A stretch of DNA of 64,000 bases from positions 1 through 64,000 of the forward strand of contig JADCGF010000012.1 in assembly GCA_020249145.1 (NCBI GenBank). The letters run 5' to 3'. Position 1 is the first letter of the stretch. Each line of letters opens with the position of its first letter. The position numbers were made by a program, and so were the translations under genes. The notes under the pieces are model-generated. The model saw only the letters and a program-made list of their open reading frames with translations, did no database searches and had not been told where the DNA came from. The stretch comes from Roseomonas sp. (GTDB lineage Bacteria > Pseudomonadota > Alphaproteobacteria > Acetobacterales > Acetobacteraceae). This document shows positions 12,065 through 21,850 of this stretch, one piece after another.

Positions 12065-12499
12065 TTAGCCCTCCACCACGGTCAGGCCCATGGCGCGGGC
12101 GGAACCCGCCAACATGCGCACGGCAGCATCCACATCATTGGCGTTCATGTGCTGCATCTTCACCTTGGCGATTTCGACCAGTTGAGACTTGGTCACGCGG
12201 CCAATCGGCGCGGCCTTGCCCGGCGCGGTTGAGCCCTTATCAAGCTTCGCGGCCTTCAGCAGGAAGTAGGTGTTGGGGGGTGTCTTGGTGATGAAGGAAA
12301 AGGTGCGATCCGAATAGGCGGTGATGACCACGGGCGTGGGCGTGCCCGGTTCCATCTGCTGCGTCGCCGCGTTGAATTCCTTCACGAATTGCATGATGTT
12401 CAGGCCACGCTGACCAAGCGCGGGACCCACGGGCGGCGAGGGATTCGCCTTGCCAGCCGGGATCTGCAGCTTGATATAGCCTGCGATCTTCTTCGCCAC
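12065..12499 (-). CDS. rplK: 50S ribosomal protein L11 (GTG start)
   Basis: L11 binds the GTPase-associated centre of 23S rRNA. The 144-residue product begins with GTG at 12499-12497 (read as [20 protein letters not shown]), with AGAGAGG about 9 nt upstream. The proline-rich [19 protein letters not shown] region and C-terminal [21 protein letters not shown] are diagnostic. It is the first gene of the rplKAJL-rpoBC cluster; nusG and secE, its usual upstream partners, are replaced by a divergent MFS gene. Confidence 0.98.
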   Translation of the reverse strand: MAKKIAGYIKLQIPAGKANPSPPVGPALGQRGLNIMQFVKEFNAATQQMEPGTPTPVVITAYSDRTFSFITKTPPNTYFLLKAAKLDKGSTAPGKAAPIGRVTKSQLVEIAKVKMQHMNANDVDAAVRMLAGSARAMGLTVVEG

Positions 12500-12626
12500 T
12501 GTCTAAATCCTCTCTCATAAAAACCGAGAGGCCCGCGGTGCCTGCGACGCCCGAAGGCATCTCCCGCGTTCCCCAAAACGCCAAACAGCCCCCGGATTGC
12601 TCCCGGGGCCACGCAGCGGCAGTGGG

Positions 12627-12655
12627 CGTTTAGGGGGTGTGCGCGGACGCGTCAA
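12627..12655 (-). promoter_or_regulatory. Sigma-70-type promoter for rplK operon
   Basis: On the minus strand TTGACG (12655-12650), a 17-bp spacer and TAAACG (12632-12627) sit about 130 nt upstream of rplK. The likely leader contains a small hairpin just before the ribosome-binding site (CCTCTC/GAGAGG). The layout closely resembles the rpsL promoter at 1236-1264. Confidence 0.65.
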
Positions 12656-12702
12656 GCGGGTTTCCATCTGGTCTTTTGTACGGGCTATGCCCATAAGGGG
12701 GC

Positions 12703-13893
12703 ATGCCCGCTCAAGCCTGGATTGTCGTCATCGCCGCCGCGGCCTCGGTCTCCTTGGCCCTTGGGGCGCGGCAAACCTTTGGGCTGTTTCTGCTGCCACT
12801 TGGCACGGAGCACGCCATTCCGGCCTTTGCCTATGGCGCAGCCGTTGCCTTGCATAACTTGATTTGGGGCTTGGGACAGCCCTTTGCCGGCGCCATGGCG
12901 GATAAATTCGGCGCCGGGCGGGTCGCACTCGGTGGGGCGGTGATTTACGCCCTTGGCCTGATTCTGCCCGCGCTTTGGCCGAGCACGCCAAGCCTGATCA
13001 TTGGCATTGGCATTTGCACGGCGCTGGGCGTGGCGGCGGCGGGGTCTGGCACCGTGCTGGGCGCGGTGGCCCGCGCCGTGCCGGAAAACCGCCGGGGCGA
13101 TGCTTTGGGGCTGGCCTCTGCCGGCGGGTCCATTGGCCAGGCGGCCATGATCCCCTTCGTGCAATGGGGGATTACGGATCACGGCACCTCCGGCGCTTTT
13201 CTGATGCTGGCGGCCACCATGGCGCTGATGATTTTTGTCGCCCCCCGGCTGGAATGGGCGCCGCCCGGCCCCAGCACCGGGCGCCCGACAGGGCTTGCTG
13301 GCTTGCCGGCGCTGGCGAAGCGCGCCTTGGCCGAACGGGATTTCGCGCTGCTGACGCTTGGCTTCTTCGCCTGCGGCTTTCAATTGGCGTTTTTGACGAC
13401 GCATCTGCCGGCGCATCTTGCGCTTTGCGGGCTGCCGGCGGGGCTTGGCGTGACGGCGCTGATGCTGGTGGGGCTGTTCAATATCCCGGGATCATGGCTC
13501 TGCGGGCGGATCGGCAATAGCATCCGCCCGGAAGTAGCCCTGGGCGGGATTTACATGGTCCGCACGGTGGCGATTGCTATTTTCGCCAGTGTGACGCCCA
13601 CCGAGTGGGGAACCTTGGTCTTCGCCGCTGTCATGGGCTTCATTTGGCTTGGCACCGTTCCCTTGACCTCGGCCGCGATTGCGCGGCGTTTTGGCGTGGC
13701 CGATCTGGGCGCGCTTTACGGCATTTGCTTCTTCTCTCACCAATTGGGCGGCTTTCTGGGGGCGGGGGCCGGCGCCTGGGTGGTAGACGCTACGGGCAGC
13801 TATGCCGCGTTCTGGCCGGTGATGCTGGTGGTGGGCGTGATTGCGGTGGTGGCGAATTGGATCACGCGGCCACCAAGGATGGCGGCGGCGTAA
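12703..13893 (+). CDS. MFS transporter
   Basis: This 396-residue inner-membrane protein is a 12-helix major-facilitator carrier. Hydrophobic helices run through the whole length. The cytoplasmic loop between helices 2 and 3 reads GAMADKFGAGRVALGG, the usual MFS signature place. Residues about 60-75 form the GLGQPFAGAMADKFG segment common in organic-anion and YbfB/OFA-like carriers. The ATG at 12703 is preceded by AAGGGGG. It is divergent from rplK and ends before a candidate terminator at 13947. Substrate cannot be read from sequence. Confidence 0.85.
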   Translation: MPAQAWIVVIAAAASVSLALGARQTFGLFLLPLGTEHAIPAFAYGAAVALHNLIWGLGQPFAGAMADKFGAGRVALGGAVIYALGLILPALWPSTPSLIIGIGICTALGVAAAGSGTVLGAVARAVPENRRGDALGLASAGGSIGQAAMIPFVQWGITDHGTSGAFLMLAATMALMIFVAPRLEWAPPGPSTGRPTGLAGLPALAKRALAERDFALLTLGFFACGFQLAFLTTHLPAHLALCGLPAGLGVTALMLVGLFNIPGSWLCGRIGNSIRPEVALGGIYMVRTVAIAIFASVTPTEWGTLVFAAVMGFIWLGTVPLTSAAIARRFGVADLGALYGICFFSHQLGGFLGAGAGAWVVDATGSYAAFWPVMLVVGVIAVVANWITRPPRMAAA

Positions 13894-13946
13894 GCAGCCC
13901 TCGGCGGTTGTCCCCCCGCCGCGCCTGGGCTAATCCATGCCCCCCA

Positions 13947-13968
13947 GGCGCCGCAGCGCGCCGTTTTT
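13947..13968 (+). terminator. Candidate intrinsic terminator after MFS gene
   Basis: GGCGC (13947-13951) pairs with GCGCC (13958-13962) around a 6-nt loop, followed after one base by TTTTT (13964-13968). It lies between the MFS stop and the dcd start on the same strand. The stem is short, so efficiency is uncertain. Confidence 0.45.
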
Positions 13969-13989
13969 GTTGAGCCAGGCCAAACCATC

Positions 13990-14544
13990 ATGCCCATCAT
14001 GCCCGATAGCTGGATCCGCACCATGGCGGCAGAACACGGCATGATCGAACCCTTCGTGGAAGCGCAGCGCCGGGAAGGCGTGATTTCCTACGGCCTGTCA
14101 TCCTATGGCTATGACGCCCGCGCAGCGGATGAATTCAAGATTTTCACCAATGTTGACAATGCCATCGTGGACCCCAAGGCGTTTTCCGAAGATGGCTTTG
14201 TCACGCGCAAGGGGCCGGTTTGCATTATCCCGCCCAATTCCTTCGTGCTGACCCATACGGTCGAATATTTCCGCATCCCGCGCGATATTCTGGTTATCTG
14301 CCTTGGCAAATCCACCTATGCGCGCTGCGGGCTGATTGTGAATGTCACACCGCTGGAACCCGAATGGGAAGGCCAGGTCACCATCGAAATCAGTAATACC
14401 ACGCCCCTGCCGGCCAAGGTCTATGCCAATGAAGGCGTCTGCCAATTCCTGTTCCTGAAGGGCGATACCCCGCCCGAGGTCAGCTACGCAGACCGTCGCG
14501 GCAAATATATGGGCCAGCGCGGCGTCGCGCTGCCGAAACTCTGA
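13990..14544 (+). CDS. dcd: dCTP deaminase
   Basis: Deaminates dCTP to dUTP for thymidylate synthesis. The 184-residue protein begins [13 protein letters not shown]. It has the family features [20 protein letters not shown], the [15 protein letters not shown] segment ([12 protein letters not shown]), and the catalytic Glu region [18 protein letters not shown]. Its end, [15 protein letters not shown], is also typical. The last base of its stop region overlaps the murA ATG (14544). dcd therefore leads a compact dcd-murA-hisG-hisD run. Confidence 0.97.
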   Translation: MPIMPDSWIRTMAAEHGMIEPFVEAQRREGVISYGLSSYGYDARAADEFKIFTNVDNAIVDPKAFSEDGFVTRKGPVCIIPPNSFVLTHTVEYFRIPRDILVICLGKSTYARCGLIVNVTPLEPEWEGQVTIEISNTTPLPAKVYANEGVCQFLFLKGDTPPEVSYADRRGKYMGQRGVALPKL

Positions 14545-15806
14545 TGGACCGTATTCTCATCCGCGGCGGGCGGGTGCTCTCAGGCAGCATCCCCATCTCC
14601 GGCGCCAAGAATGCTGCCCTGCCCCTGATGGCGGCGGGCTTGCTTTCTGATGGACCGCTGACGCTCACCAACGCGCCGGATTTGGCTGATGTTGCCACCA
14701 TGGCCGGGCTGCTGGCGCATCACGGCCTTAATGTTTCACGTGACACAAACGCGCGCAGCATCACCATCACCGGCACCGCCACGGATCTGGAAGCGCCCTA
14801 TGATCTGGTGCGCAAGATGCGCGCTTCCGTGCTGGTGCTCGGCCCCTTGCTGGCGCGCTTCGGCCGCGCGCGGGTCAGCCTGCCAGGCGGCTGCGCCATC
14901 GGCACGCGCCCGGTTGATCTGCACCTGAAAGCGCTTGAGCAAATGGGCGCGGAGATCGAGATCACGGCGGGCTATATCGAAGCCCGCGCGCCGGGGGGCC
15001 TGAAGGGTGCGCGCATCATCTTCCCTCAGGTCTCTGTCGGCGCCACCGAAAACATCCTGATGGCCGCTGCCTTGGCGCGCGGGCAAAGCGAGATCATGAA
15101 CGCGGCGCGAGAGCCCGAAATCACCGATCTTGCCGCCTGCCTGATGCGCATGGGGGCGCGGATTGAAGGCATCGGCACGGATCGCCTGCTGGTGGAAGGC
15201 GTCACCACCCTGGGCGCCGCAACCCACCCCATTATCGCGGACCGCATCGAAGCCGGCACCTTTGCCTGTGCCGCCGCCATCACTGGCGGGTCCTTGCTGC
15301 TGCAAGGCGCGCGGCTGGATCATTTGGGCGCGGTCACGCGCACGCTGCGCGAAGCCGGCGTGGATGTCGCGGAAGAAGAAGGCGGCTTGCGCGTAACGCG
15401 CAGCAATGGGTTGCGCGGTGCCGATGTGATGACCGAACCCTTCCCCGGCTTCGCCACCGATATGCAGGCGCAATTCATGGCGTTGATGTGCGTAGCCGAA
15501 GGCGCTTCCATGATCACGGAAACCATTTTCGAAAACCGTTTCATGCATGTGCCGGAACTCTCGCGCATGGGCGCGCGTATCAATTTCCACGGCGCTTCCG
15601 CCATTGTGCGTGGCGTGAAAAAGCTCTCCGGCGCGCCGGTGATGGCGACTGATTTACGGGCCTCGGTCTCCCTTATCCTTGCGGGCCTTGCTGCCGAGGG
15701 TGAAACTATCGTCAACCGCGTCTATCACCTCGATCGCGGCTATGAACGGGTGGAAGCGAAACTCGCGGCGGTGGGCGCCGATATTGAAAGACTGGCGGGC
15801 AGGTAG
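14544..15806 (+). CDS. murA: UDP-N-acetylglucosamine 1-carboxyvinyltransferase
   Basis: MurA transfers enolpyruvate from PEP to UDP-GlcNAc, the first committed step of peptidoglycan synthesis. The 420-residue product has the N-terminal [16 protein letters not shown] with the substrate-binding Lys-Asn pair. The catalytic Cys loop reads [16 protein letters not shown], so Cys is kept and normal fosfomycin sensitivity of the enzyme is predicted. [13 protein letters not shown] lies near the C-terminus. It starts at the last base of dcd and ends 2 nt before hisG. The MurA-hisG-hisD linkage is frequent in alphaproteobacteria. Confidence 0.98.
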   Translation: MDRILIRGGRVLSGSIPISGAKNAALPLMAAGLLSDGPLTLTNAPDLADVATMAGLLAHHGLNVSRDTNARSITITGTATDLEAPYDLVRKMRASVLVLGPLLARFGRARVSLPGGCAIGTRPVDLHLKALEQMGAEIEITAGYIEARAPGGLKGARIIFPQVSVGATENILMAAALARGQSEIMNAAREPEITDLAACLMRMGARIEGIGTDRLLVEGVTTLGAATHPIIADRIEAGTFACAAAITGGSLLLQGARLDHLGAVTRTLREAGVDVAEEEGGLRVTRSNGLRGADVMTEPFPGFATDMQAQFMALMCVAEGASMITETIFENRFMHVPELSRMGARINFHGASAIVRGVKKLSGAPVMATDLRASVSLILAGLAAEGETIVNRVYHLDRGYERVEAKLAAVGADIERLAGR

Positions 15807-15808
15807 TC

Positions 15809-16510
15809 ATGGATATCCCGATCCCCAATGCGCTGAATGGCGCGCCGGCTGAAACCGGTACGCCGCTGGTGATTGCGCTGCCCAAAGGGCGCATCCTGAA
15901 GGAACTCCACCCCGTGCTATCCCGCGCCGGCCTGATCCCGGCTGAGGATTACGCGGATGAAGATAGCCGTCGGCTCCGCTTCCCCACTAATGATCCAACG
16001 GTGGATGTGATCCGAGTCCGCCCCTTCGATGTCGCGACCTTCGTGGCGCATGGCGCGGCGGCGATTGGCGTTTGTGGTTCCGATGTGTTGATGGAATTCG
16101 ACTATCCGGAAATCTATGCCCCGCTTGATTTGGGCATTGGCCGCTGCCGGGTTTCGATTGCCGAACCGGTGAACGCCACCCCGGATGATCCGCGCCGCTG
16201 GTCACGCGTGACGGTCGCCACGAAATACCCGAATATCGCGCAGCGCCATTTCGCCGCGCGCGGCGTGCAGGCGGAGATTGTGCATCTGAACGGCGCGATG
16301 GAATTGGCGCCTTCCATGGGGCTCGCGCGCTTGATCGTGGATTTGGTGCAAACGGGTTCAACGCTGAAGGCCAATGGGCTGAAGGAAGGGAAGGTGATCG
16401 CTCATGTCACCTCCAAACTCATCGTCAACCGCACCGCGTTGAAAACCCGGCCCGAGGCTATTGGCGCGTGGATTGCGCGCTTCCGCACGGCGCTGGAAGC
16501 TGCCGCATGA
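15809..16510 (+). CDS. hisG: ATP phosphoribosyltransferase, short form
   Basis: HisG joins ATP and PRPP in the first step of histidine synthesis. The 233-residue length shows the short form, which lacks the C-terminal histidine-binding domain and depends on a separate HisZ subunit elsewhere. It has the [11 protein letters not shown]-terminus, [11 protein letters not shown], and the PRPP loop [16 protein letters not shown] near the end. Its stop overlaps the hisD ATG by four bases (ATGA), so the two are translationally coupled. Confidence 0.96.
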   Translation: MDIPIPNALNGAPAETGTPLVIALPKGRILKELHPVLSRAGLIPAEDYADEDSRRLRFPTNDPTVDVIRVRPFDVATFVAHGAAAIGVCGSDVLMEFDYPEIYAPLDLGIGRCRVSIAEPVNATPDDPRRWSRVTVATKYPNIAQRHFAARGVQAEIVHLNGAMELAPSMGLARLIVDLVQTGSTLKANGLKEGKVIAHVTSKLIVNRTALKTRPEAIGAWIARFRTALEAAA

Positions 16511-17796
16511 AGCGGTTGGATACGCGTGACGTAGGCTTTGAAGCCGCCTTCGCCGCGCTATTGGATGACGCCCGCGAAACCACGCAAAAGGTTGATGGCG
16601 TGGTGGCCGGCATCATCGCCGATGTCCGCGCGCGCGGTGACGCGGCCTTGGTTGATTACACGGCCCGCTTTGACCGCTGGCAGCCCGCCAATGCTGCCGC
16701 GCTGCGCGTCACGCCCGCTGAAATTGAAGCAGCAGACGCGACCATCGCGCCAACTCTCCGCGCCGCGCTCAACCTGGCGGCGCAACGGATCGAGACCTTC
16801 CACCGCGCGCAATTGCCGCAAGACCTTGTGATGCGCGACGATGCTGGTCTTACGCTTGGGCTCCGCTGGGGGCCGGTGGATGCGGTTGGCATTTACGTCC
16901 CCGGCGGCAAGGCGGCCTATCCATCTTCCGTCCTGATGAATGCGCTACCGGCGCGCACTGCCGGCGTGCCGCGCATTGCCATGGCGGTGCCAACACCCGA
17001 TGGTGCGCTCAATCCCTTGGTGCTGGCGGCGGCGAAGCGCGCTGGCGTCACTGAGATTTACCGCATCGGCGGCGCGCAAGCCGTGGCCGCGCTGGCCTGG
17101 GGCACGGGCAGCATCGCGCCGGTGGATCGGATTGTTGGCCCCGGCAATGCCTATGTCGCGGAAGCCAAGCGCCAGGTCTTTGGCCGGGTTGGCATTGATT
17201 CCATCGCCGGGCCTTCGGAAGTGGTGGTGATTGCCGATGCCGCCAATGATCCTGCCCATGTGGCGATGGATTTGCTGGCCCAGGCCGAACATGATGAAAG
17301 CGCGCAATCCATCCTGATCACGCCCGATGCGGCGCTGGCCGATGCGGTCGCGCAGGCAGTGGAACATGCGCTGAAAACCCTGCCGCGCGCCGCGATTGCC
17401 GGGGAAAGCTGGGCGCGCCATGGCGCGGTGATATTGGTGCGAGATCTGGGCGAAGCCGCAGCGCTGACCAATCGTCTGGCGTCCGAGCATCTGCAATTGA
17501 TGGTGGATGATCCGCGCGGCTTGCTGGCACATATCCGCCATGCCGGCGCAGCCTTTCTGGGCCGCTTCTGCCCGGAAGCCGTTGGCGATTACATCGCAGG
17601 CCCGAATCATGTTCTGCCCACAGGGCGCACCGCGCGCTTTGCCTCCGGGCTTTCGAGTTTCGATTTCCTGAAACGTACAAGCTGGGTGGAAGCTGATGGC
17701 GCGGCACTCGCGCAGATCGGCCCGGCAGCGGTGGCTTTGGCGGAAGCTGAAGGGCTGCAAGCGCATGGGCGGAGCATCAGCATCCGCCTGAACTGA
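16507..17796 (+). CDS. hisD: Histidinol dehydrogenase
   Basis: Carries out the two final NAD-dependent oxidations from L-histidinol to L-histidine. The start ATG at 16507 overlaps the hisG stop and gives [15 protein letters not shown] and 429 residues; an in-frame start 39 nt upstream lies inside hisG and is unlikely. The signature region contains [27 protein letters not shown] in pieces. The zinc/catalytic segments [12 protein letters not shown] and ASEHLQLM are present. The C-terminal [11 protein letters not shown] is also typical. Confidence 0.97.
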   Translation: MKRLDTRDVGFEAAFAALLDDARETTQKVDGVVAGIIADVRARGDAALVDYTARFDRWQPANAAALRVTPAEIEAADATIAPTLRAALNLAAQRIETFHRAQLPQDLVMRDDAGLTLGLRWGPVDAVGIYVPGGKAAYPSSVLMNALPARTAGVPRIAMAVPTPDGALNPLVLAAAKRAGVTEIYRIGGAQAVAALAWGTGSIAPVDRIVGPGNAYVAEAKRQVFGRVGIDSIAGPSEVVVIADAANDPAHVAMDLLAQAEHDESAQSILITPDAALADAVAQAVEHALKTLPRAAIAGESWARHGAVILVRDLGEAAALTNRLASEHLQLMVDDPRGLLAHIRHAGAAFLGRFCPEAVGDYIAGPNHVLPTGRTARFASGLSSFDFLKRTSWVEADGAALAQIGPAAVALAEAEGLQAHGRSISIRLN

Positions 17797-17817
17797 TCAA
17801 GAAAAAAGGCCGGGACC

Positions 17818-18786
17818 ATGATGAAGAAACGCGAATTGCTTGCCGGTTTGGCTTTGCTGCCTTTGGCGGCGCCCGCGCTGGCGCAAGAATACCCCTCCCG
17901 CCCCATTCGCCTGCTGGTGGGCTTCGCTGCCGGCGGTTCCAGCGATGTATTTGCGCGCGCCATTGCGCCACGCATGCAGGCATTGCTCGGCCAGCCTGTC
18001 GTGATCGAAAACCGTCCCGGGGCGGGCGGGAATATCGCAACTGAAGCGACCGCGCGGAGCGCGCCGGATGGCTATACGCTGCTGCTCGGCACCATCGGGC
18101 CGCTTGCCATCAACCCCACGCTTTACGGCAATCTGCCCTTTGATCCCTTGAAGGATCTGACGCCAGTTTCGCTGATCGGCGAAGTGCCCAATGTGCTGGC
18201 CGTGCCGGTGGATCGGCCCTTTCGCAGCGTTGCCGATATCATCGCCGCCGCCAAAGCGCGGCCCGAGGCGTTGAATTTCGGCTCCTCCGGCATTGGCTCA
18301 GCGGGGCATTTGGCCGCCGAACAACTCAATCTGATGGCGGGTATTCGCACGACGCATGTGCCCTATCGCGGCGGCGGCGCGCTTTTGCCTGAATTGATCG
18401 CGGGGCGCGTGGATTACGCCTTCACCACGGCGCTGAATGGCGTTCCGCAAGCGGAGGCAGGGAAGCTCCGTATTCTCGGTGTGCCCAATGGCAAGCGCGT
18501 GCCATTGCTGTCCGAGATTCCCACCATTGCGGAATCTGGCCTGCCTGGTTTTGATGGTGTGGATTGGGCCGCGATGATGGCCCCACCCAACCTGCCCGCG
18601 CCGATCCTGGCGAAGCTCAATGCCGCCATGCAAAGCGTGCTCAAGGAACCGGAATTGGTCGCTGCCATGGCCGCGCGCCGGCTGGTGCTGGAAGCCTCCA
18701 CCCCTGAGGCGCTGGCAGAATTCCTGCGGCGGGAAACCGCACGCTGGGCGCCCGTGGTGCGCGCTTCCGGCGCGCGCCCCGACTAA
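17818..18786 (+). CDS. Tripartite tricarboxylate transporter (Bug) receptor
   Basis: This 322-residue periplasmic solute-binding protein belongs to the TctC/Bug family. A signal peptide ends in APALAQ (residues about 17-22). The family start YPSRPIRLLVGFAAGGSSDV is followed by VIENRPGAGGNIATEA, which contributes to the ligand pocket. AGHLAAEQLNLMAGI and THVPYRGGG are also hallmarks. No TctA or TctB membrane subunits are nearby, so it is an orphan receptor, as is frequent in Bug-rich genomes. It follows hisD by 21 nt but is probably functionally unrelated. The ligand (a carboxylate in known members) is unknown. Confidence 0.93.
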   Translation: MMKKRELLAGLALLPLAAPALAQEYPSRPIRLLVGFAAGGSSDVFARAIAPRMQALLGQPVVIENRPGAGGNIATEATARSAPDGYTLLLGTIGPLAINPTLYGNLPFDPLKDLTPVSLIGEVPNVLAVPVDRPFRSVADIIAAAKARPEALNFGSSGIGSAGHLAAEQLNLMAGIRTTHVPYRGGGALLPELIAGRVDYAFTTALNGVPQAEAGKLRILGVPNGKRVPLLSEIPTIAESGLPGFDGVDWAAMMAPPNLPAPILAKLNAAMQSVLKEPELVAAMAARRLVLEASTPEALAEFLRRETARWAPVVRASGARPD

Positions 18787-18791
18787 CGCCT

Positions 18792-18995
18792 TCAGCCCTT
18801 CACAGCAAAACCTTCTTCTTCCACCGCGCGCACCACATCCGCGCGCGGCAGGCTGGTTTGCGCGACCACGCGCTTCGCGGCCAAATCTACTTCAACCTTC
18901 GCTGCCTGATCCAGCCCCTGGATGGCGTTGGTCACGGCGCGAATGCAGTGGCCGCAGCTCATGCCCTCAACCTGAAGGGTGATGGGTTCAGCCAT
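18792..18995 (-). CDS. copZ: Copper chaperone, heavy-metal-associated domain
   Basis: This 67-residue soluble ferredoxin-like HMA domain has the Cu(I)-binding motif GMSCGHC at residues about 11-17. The ATG at 18995 is preceded by GGAAAGGAACG; a longer frame upstream overlaps cueR and lacks support. It is the last gene of copA-cueR-copZ, starting one base from the cueR stop. It probably carries Cu(I) to the CopA pump and would be induced with it by CueR. Confidence 0.93.
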   Translation of the reverse strand: MAEPITLQVEGMSCGHCIRAVTNAIQGLDQAAKVEVDLAAKRVVAQTSLPRADVVRAVEEEGFAVKG

Positions 18996-18996
18996 T

Positions 18997-19389
18997 TCAA
19001 CGTTCCTTTCCAGCCAATTCTTCCAAAATCGGGCAATCCGGCCGCGCGTCACCATGGCAATGCTCGGCCAAATGGCGCAGGCTTTCCGCCATGGCGTTGA
19101 GCGATTTAGCCTTGGCTTCAAGGGCCGCGACATGATCCAGCGCAAGCCGCTTCACCTCCGCACTCGCCCTTGCGCGGTTGCGCCACAGATCAAGCAGGCG
19201 CTTCACATCCCGCAACGGAAAGCCAAGATCACGCGCATGGCGAATGAAGCGCAGCTCCGCGACATCTGCTTGGGCATACACGCGATATTGATTGGCGCCG
19301 CGCCCGGCAGCGATCAACCCAATCGCCTCATAATGACGGATCATCTTGGCCGAGATGCCAGACGCCCGGGCGGCTTCGCCGATATTCAT
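18997..19389 (-). CDS. cueR: Cu(I)-responsive MerR-family regulator
   Basis: The 130-residue protein has an N-terminal winged-helix domain (MNIGEAARASGISAKMIRHY), a long dimerisation helix (about 75-110), and the C-terminal metal loop CHGDARPDC. In that loop Cys111 and Cys119 match CueR Cys112/Cys120 of E. coli. These cysteines, and the lack of a third one, point to Cu(I)/Ag(I) sensing rather than Hg or Zn. Its start overlaps the copA stop by 4 nt. It should act on the CueR-type promoter at 21771-21801, so it is autoregulated through the copA promoter. Confidence 0.95.
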   Translation of the reverse strand: MNIGEAARASGISAKMIRHYEAIGLIAAGRGANQYRVYAQADVAELRFIRHARDLGFPLRDVKRLLDLWRNRARASAEVKRLALDHVAALEAKAKSLNAMAESLRHLAEHCHGDARPDCPILEELAGKER

Positions 19390-21761
19390 GGCCGTGGCCT
19401 CCAGCGCGCCAGCAATAACGCATTGGTCAGCACGCTGACACTTGAAGCCGCCATCGCAGCGCCGGCAATGGGCGGAGACAGCAAGCCAAGCGCGGCAAGC
19501 GGCACACCAAGCAGATTATAGCCAAAGGCCCAAAACAGATTCTGCCTGATCTTGCGCAACGTAAGCCGCGTGATCTCCAGAGTCGCCGGCACCAGCGCGG
19601 GATCACCGCGCAGCAGCGTCACACCCGCGGATTGAATGGCCACATCCGTGCCCGTGCCCATGGCAATGCCAAGATCGGCCTGGGCAAGCGCGGGGGCATC
19701 ATTCACGCCGTCCCCCACCATCGCCACCACCTCACCCGCCTGTTGCCAGGCGCTAATGCGCGCGGCCTTGCCATCGGGCAGAACCTCGGCGGCGACATCG
19801 GTAATGCCGAGCGGCGCCGCGACAGCAAGGGCAGCGGCGCGGGCATCTCCGCTGATCATGGCGGGCTTCACGCCAAGTGCGGCCAGCCCAGCGACCGCCG
19901 CTGCCGCACCCGCGCGCGGCGCATCCTCAAACAAGAAAATCGCGCGTGCTTCGTTGCCTTCCATCAGCCAGGACAGGCTCTGCCCCGCCGCCTCGCCCGC
20001 CACCGCCGCACCGGCCAAGGCGCCCTGCACCGCGCCGGCTTCCTGCAACAGCCTGGAAGAACCAAGGGCATACCGCCGCCCACCAACCACCCCTTCAACA
20101 CCCCGCCCAGGCAAGGCGCGAAACTCCTCGGCGGGCGGGGTGGCACCCGCTTCGGCCAAAACCGCGCGCGCCAAAGGATGCTCACTGCCCGCTTGCAAGG
20201 CGGCGGCAATCGAAAGCGCCTCCGCCCGCGTCATCCCTGGTGCCGTGTCCAATGCCGCCAGCCTGGGTCGCCCTTCCGTCAGTGTGCCGGTCTTGTCAAA
20301 GGCAACCAGGGTGATGTGCCCGGCGCGTTCAATCGCCTCCGCATCGCGCAGCAATATGCCCGCACGCGCCGCCGCCCCGGTGCCCGCCATGATGGCCGCG
20401 GGCGTCGCGAGGCCAAGCGCGCAGGGGCAGGCAATCACCAGCACGGAAACGGCATGGATAAGCGCGGCTTCAAACGCCGCACCCGCCAGCAACCAACCGA
20501 GTAGCGTCGCCAGCGCCAGCCCCAGCACTACAGGCACGAAAACCGCGCTCACGCGGTCCACCAGCTTTTGCACCGGCGCACGAGAAGCCTGCGCCGCCGC
20601 GACCAACTGCGCCACACGCGCAAGCGTGGTATCGCCCCCCACTGCAACTGCTTCGATCACCAGCCGCCCATCCAACGCCATGGTGCCGGTTGAAACACGC
20701 GCGCCTTCTTCCTTTTCCACCGCGCGGCTTTCGCCGGTCAGCGCGCTTTCATCCACGCCAGCGCGGCCCTGCCGCACCAGCCCATCCACCGGAATACGCT
20801 CACCGGGGCGGACCACCACCAGATCGCCGATGGAAAGCAAGGCGGCCGGCACCTCATGCTCCTCACCCGCTTCCAACCGCCGCGCCTGACATGGGCTGAG
20901 ATCAAGCAAGGCGCGGATCGCGGCACCGGTGGCGCGCTTGGCGCGCGCTTCCAGATATTTGCCGAGCAGCACGAAGAAAATCACCACCGCCGCAGCTTCG
21001 AAGTAAAGATGCGGCGTGCCGTGATGCGCGGGCGTGGTCAGCAACAACCAGGTGGAAAGCGCCCAGGCCGCGCCGGTACCAAGGGCGACCAACACATCCA
21101 TATTGGCCGTACCCGCACGCAAAGCCTTGAAGCCTGCGCGCCAAAACCGCGCGCCGAGCCAGAACTCAACGAAACTCGCCAAGCCGAATTGCGCCCAGCC
21201 GCTCGGCATCCAATCCTGGCCGAAGCCCATGCCGATCATGCCAATCAGAAAAGGTGCGGAGAATATCCCAGCCAGCACCACATCGCGCCGTTCACTCGCC
21301 AGAGCCCGGGCGGCGGCTTCTGCCCCTGCATCAGCCGTGCTGCCGCGCAATTCATAGCCGGCCGCTTCCACCGCCACGCGCAATGCCGCTTCCGAAACGC
21401 CGCCAATTGCCAGCACATGCGCCTGTTCCGATGCGGCATTGACGCTGGCTTCCAATACCCCGGGTACGGCTTTTAGCGCTTTCTCAACCCGCGCCGCGCA
21501 GGTCGGGCAGGTCATCCCGCCAATGGCAAGATCAAAGCGCGCGGCTGCCACGCCATAGCCGGCGCCCTCAACCGCCAGCTTCAAAGCGACGGTGCTGGCG
21601 CTGCCCTGCACTTCCGCGCGATCCGTGGCGGGGTTCACCTGCACCTCCGCCACGCCTGGCACCTTGCGCAAAGCGCGTTCCACCCGCCTGGCGCAGGCAG
21701 CGCAGGTCATGCCTTCGATGGGCAGGGAAAGGCGCGGCAGGGGGGCGGCGGCATCCGGCAT
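19386..21761 (-). CDS. copA: Cu(I)-exporting P1B-type ATPase
   Basis: CopA pumps Cu(I) out of the cytoplasm. The 791-residue product has two N-terminal HMA domains (GMTCAAC at about 17-23 and GMTCPTC at about 82-88), then the membrane helices. The transport motif is CPC within IACPCALGLATP. The phosphorylation loop is DKTGTLTEG, the P1B-specific SEHPLARA lies in the N-domain, and the hinge is GDGVNDAPAL. The ATG is at 21761, only about three bases from the transcription start predicted from the CueR promoter, so the message may be leaderless. It heads copA-cueR-copZ. Confidence 0.97.
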   Translation of the reverse strand: MPDAAAPLPRLSLPIEGMTCAACARRVERALRKVPGVAEVQVNPATDRAEVQGSASTVALKLAVEGAGYGVAAARFDLAIGGMTCPTCAARVEKALKAVPGVLEASVNAASEQAHVLAIGGVSEAALRVAVEAAGYELRGSTADAGAEAAARALASERRDVVLAGIFSAPFLIGMIGMGFGQDWMPSGWAQFGLASFVEFWLGARFWRAGFKALRAGTANMDVLVALGTGAAWALSTWLLLTTPAHHGTPHLYFEAAAVVIFFVLLGKYLEARAKRATGAAIRALLDLSPCQARRLEAGEEHEVPAALLSIGDLVVVRPGERIPVDGLVRQGRAGVDESALTGESRAVEKEEGARVSTGTMALDGRLVIEAVAVGGDTTLARVAQLVAAAQASRAPVQKLVDRVSAVFVPVVLGLALATLLGWLLAGAAFEAALIHAVSVLVIACPCALGLATPAAIMAGTGAAARAGILLRDAEAIERAGHITLVAFDKTGTLTEGRPRLAALDTAPGMTRAEALSIAAALQAGSEHPLARAVLAEAGATPPAEEFRALPGRGVEGVVGGRRYALGSSRLLQEAGAVQGALAGAAVAGEAAGQSLSWLMEGNEARAIFLFEDAPRAGAAAAVAGLAALGVKPAMISGDARAAALAVAAPLGITDVAAEVLPDGKAARISAWQQAGEVVAMVGDGVNDAPALAQADLGIAMGTGTDVAIQSAGVTLLRGDPALVPATLEITRLTLRKIRQNLFWAFGYNLLGVPLAALGLLSPPIAGAAMAASSVSVLTNALLLARWRPRP

Positions 21762-21770
21762 GATCGGGCC

Positions 21771-21801
21771 TATGTGGCGCTTCCAATTATGGGAAGGTCA
21801 A
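21771..21801 (-). promoter_or_regulatory. CueR operator/promoter of copA
   Basis: On the minus strand TTGACC (21801-21796) is followed by a 19-bp spacer holding the dyad CTTCC-7-GGAAG (21780-21784, 21792-21796), then a weak -10 CACATA (21776-21771). An over-long 19-bp spacer with a central CCTTCC/GGAAG dyad is the hallmark of CueR/MerR-activated promoters. The site lies immediately before copA. Confidence 0.85.
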
Positions 21802-21850
21802 GCCCAATGCGATTGACGAAGGCGTCATCCATGCCGAAATAAAATGCGTC

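Noticed and set aside
19636..20889. A 417-codon frame antisense to copA
   Set aside because: Ser/Ala/Pro-rich shadow of a confidently identified gene.
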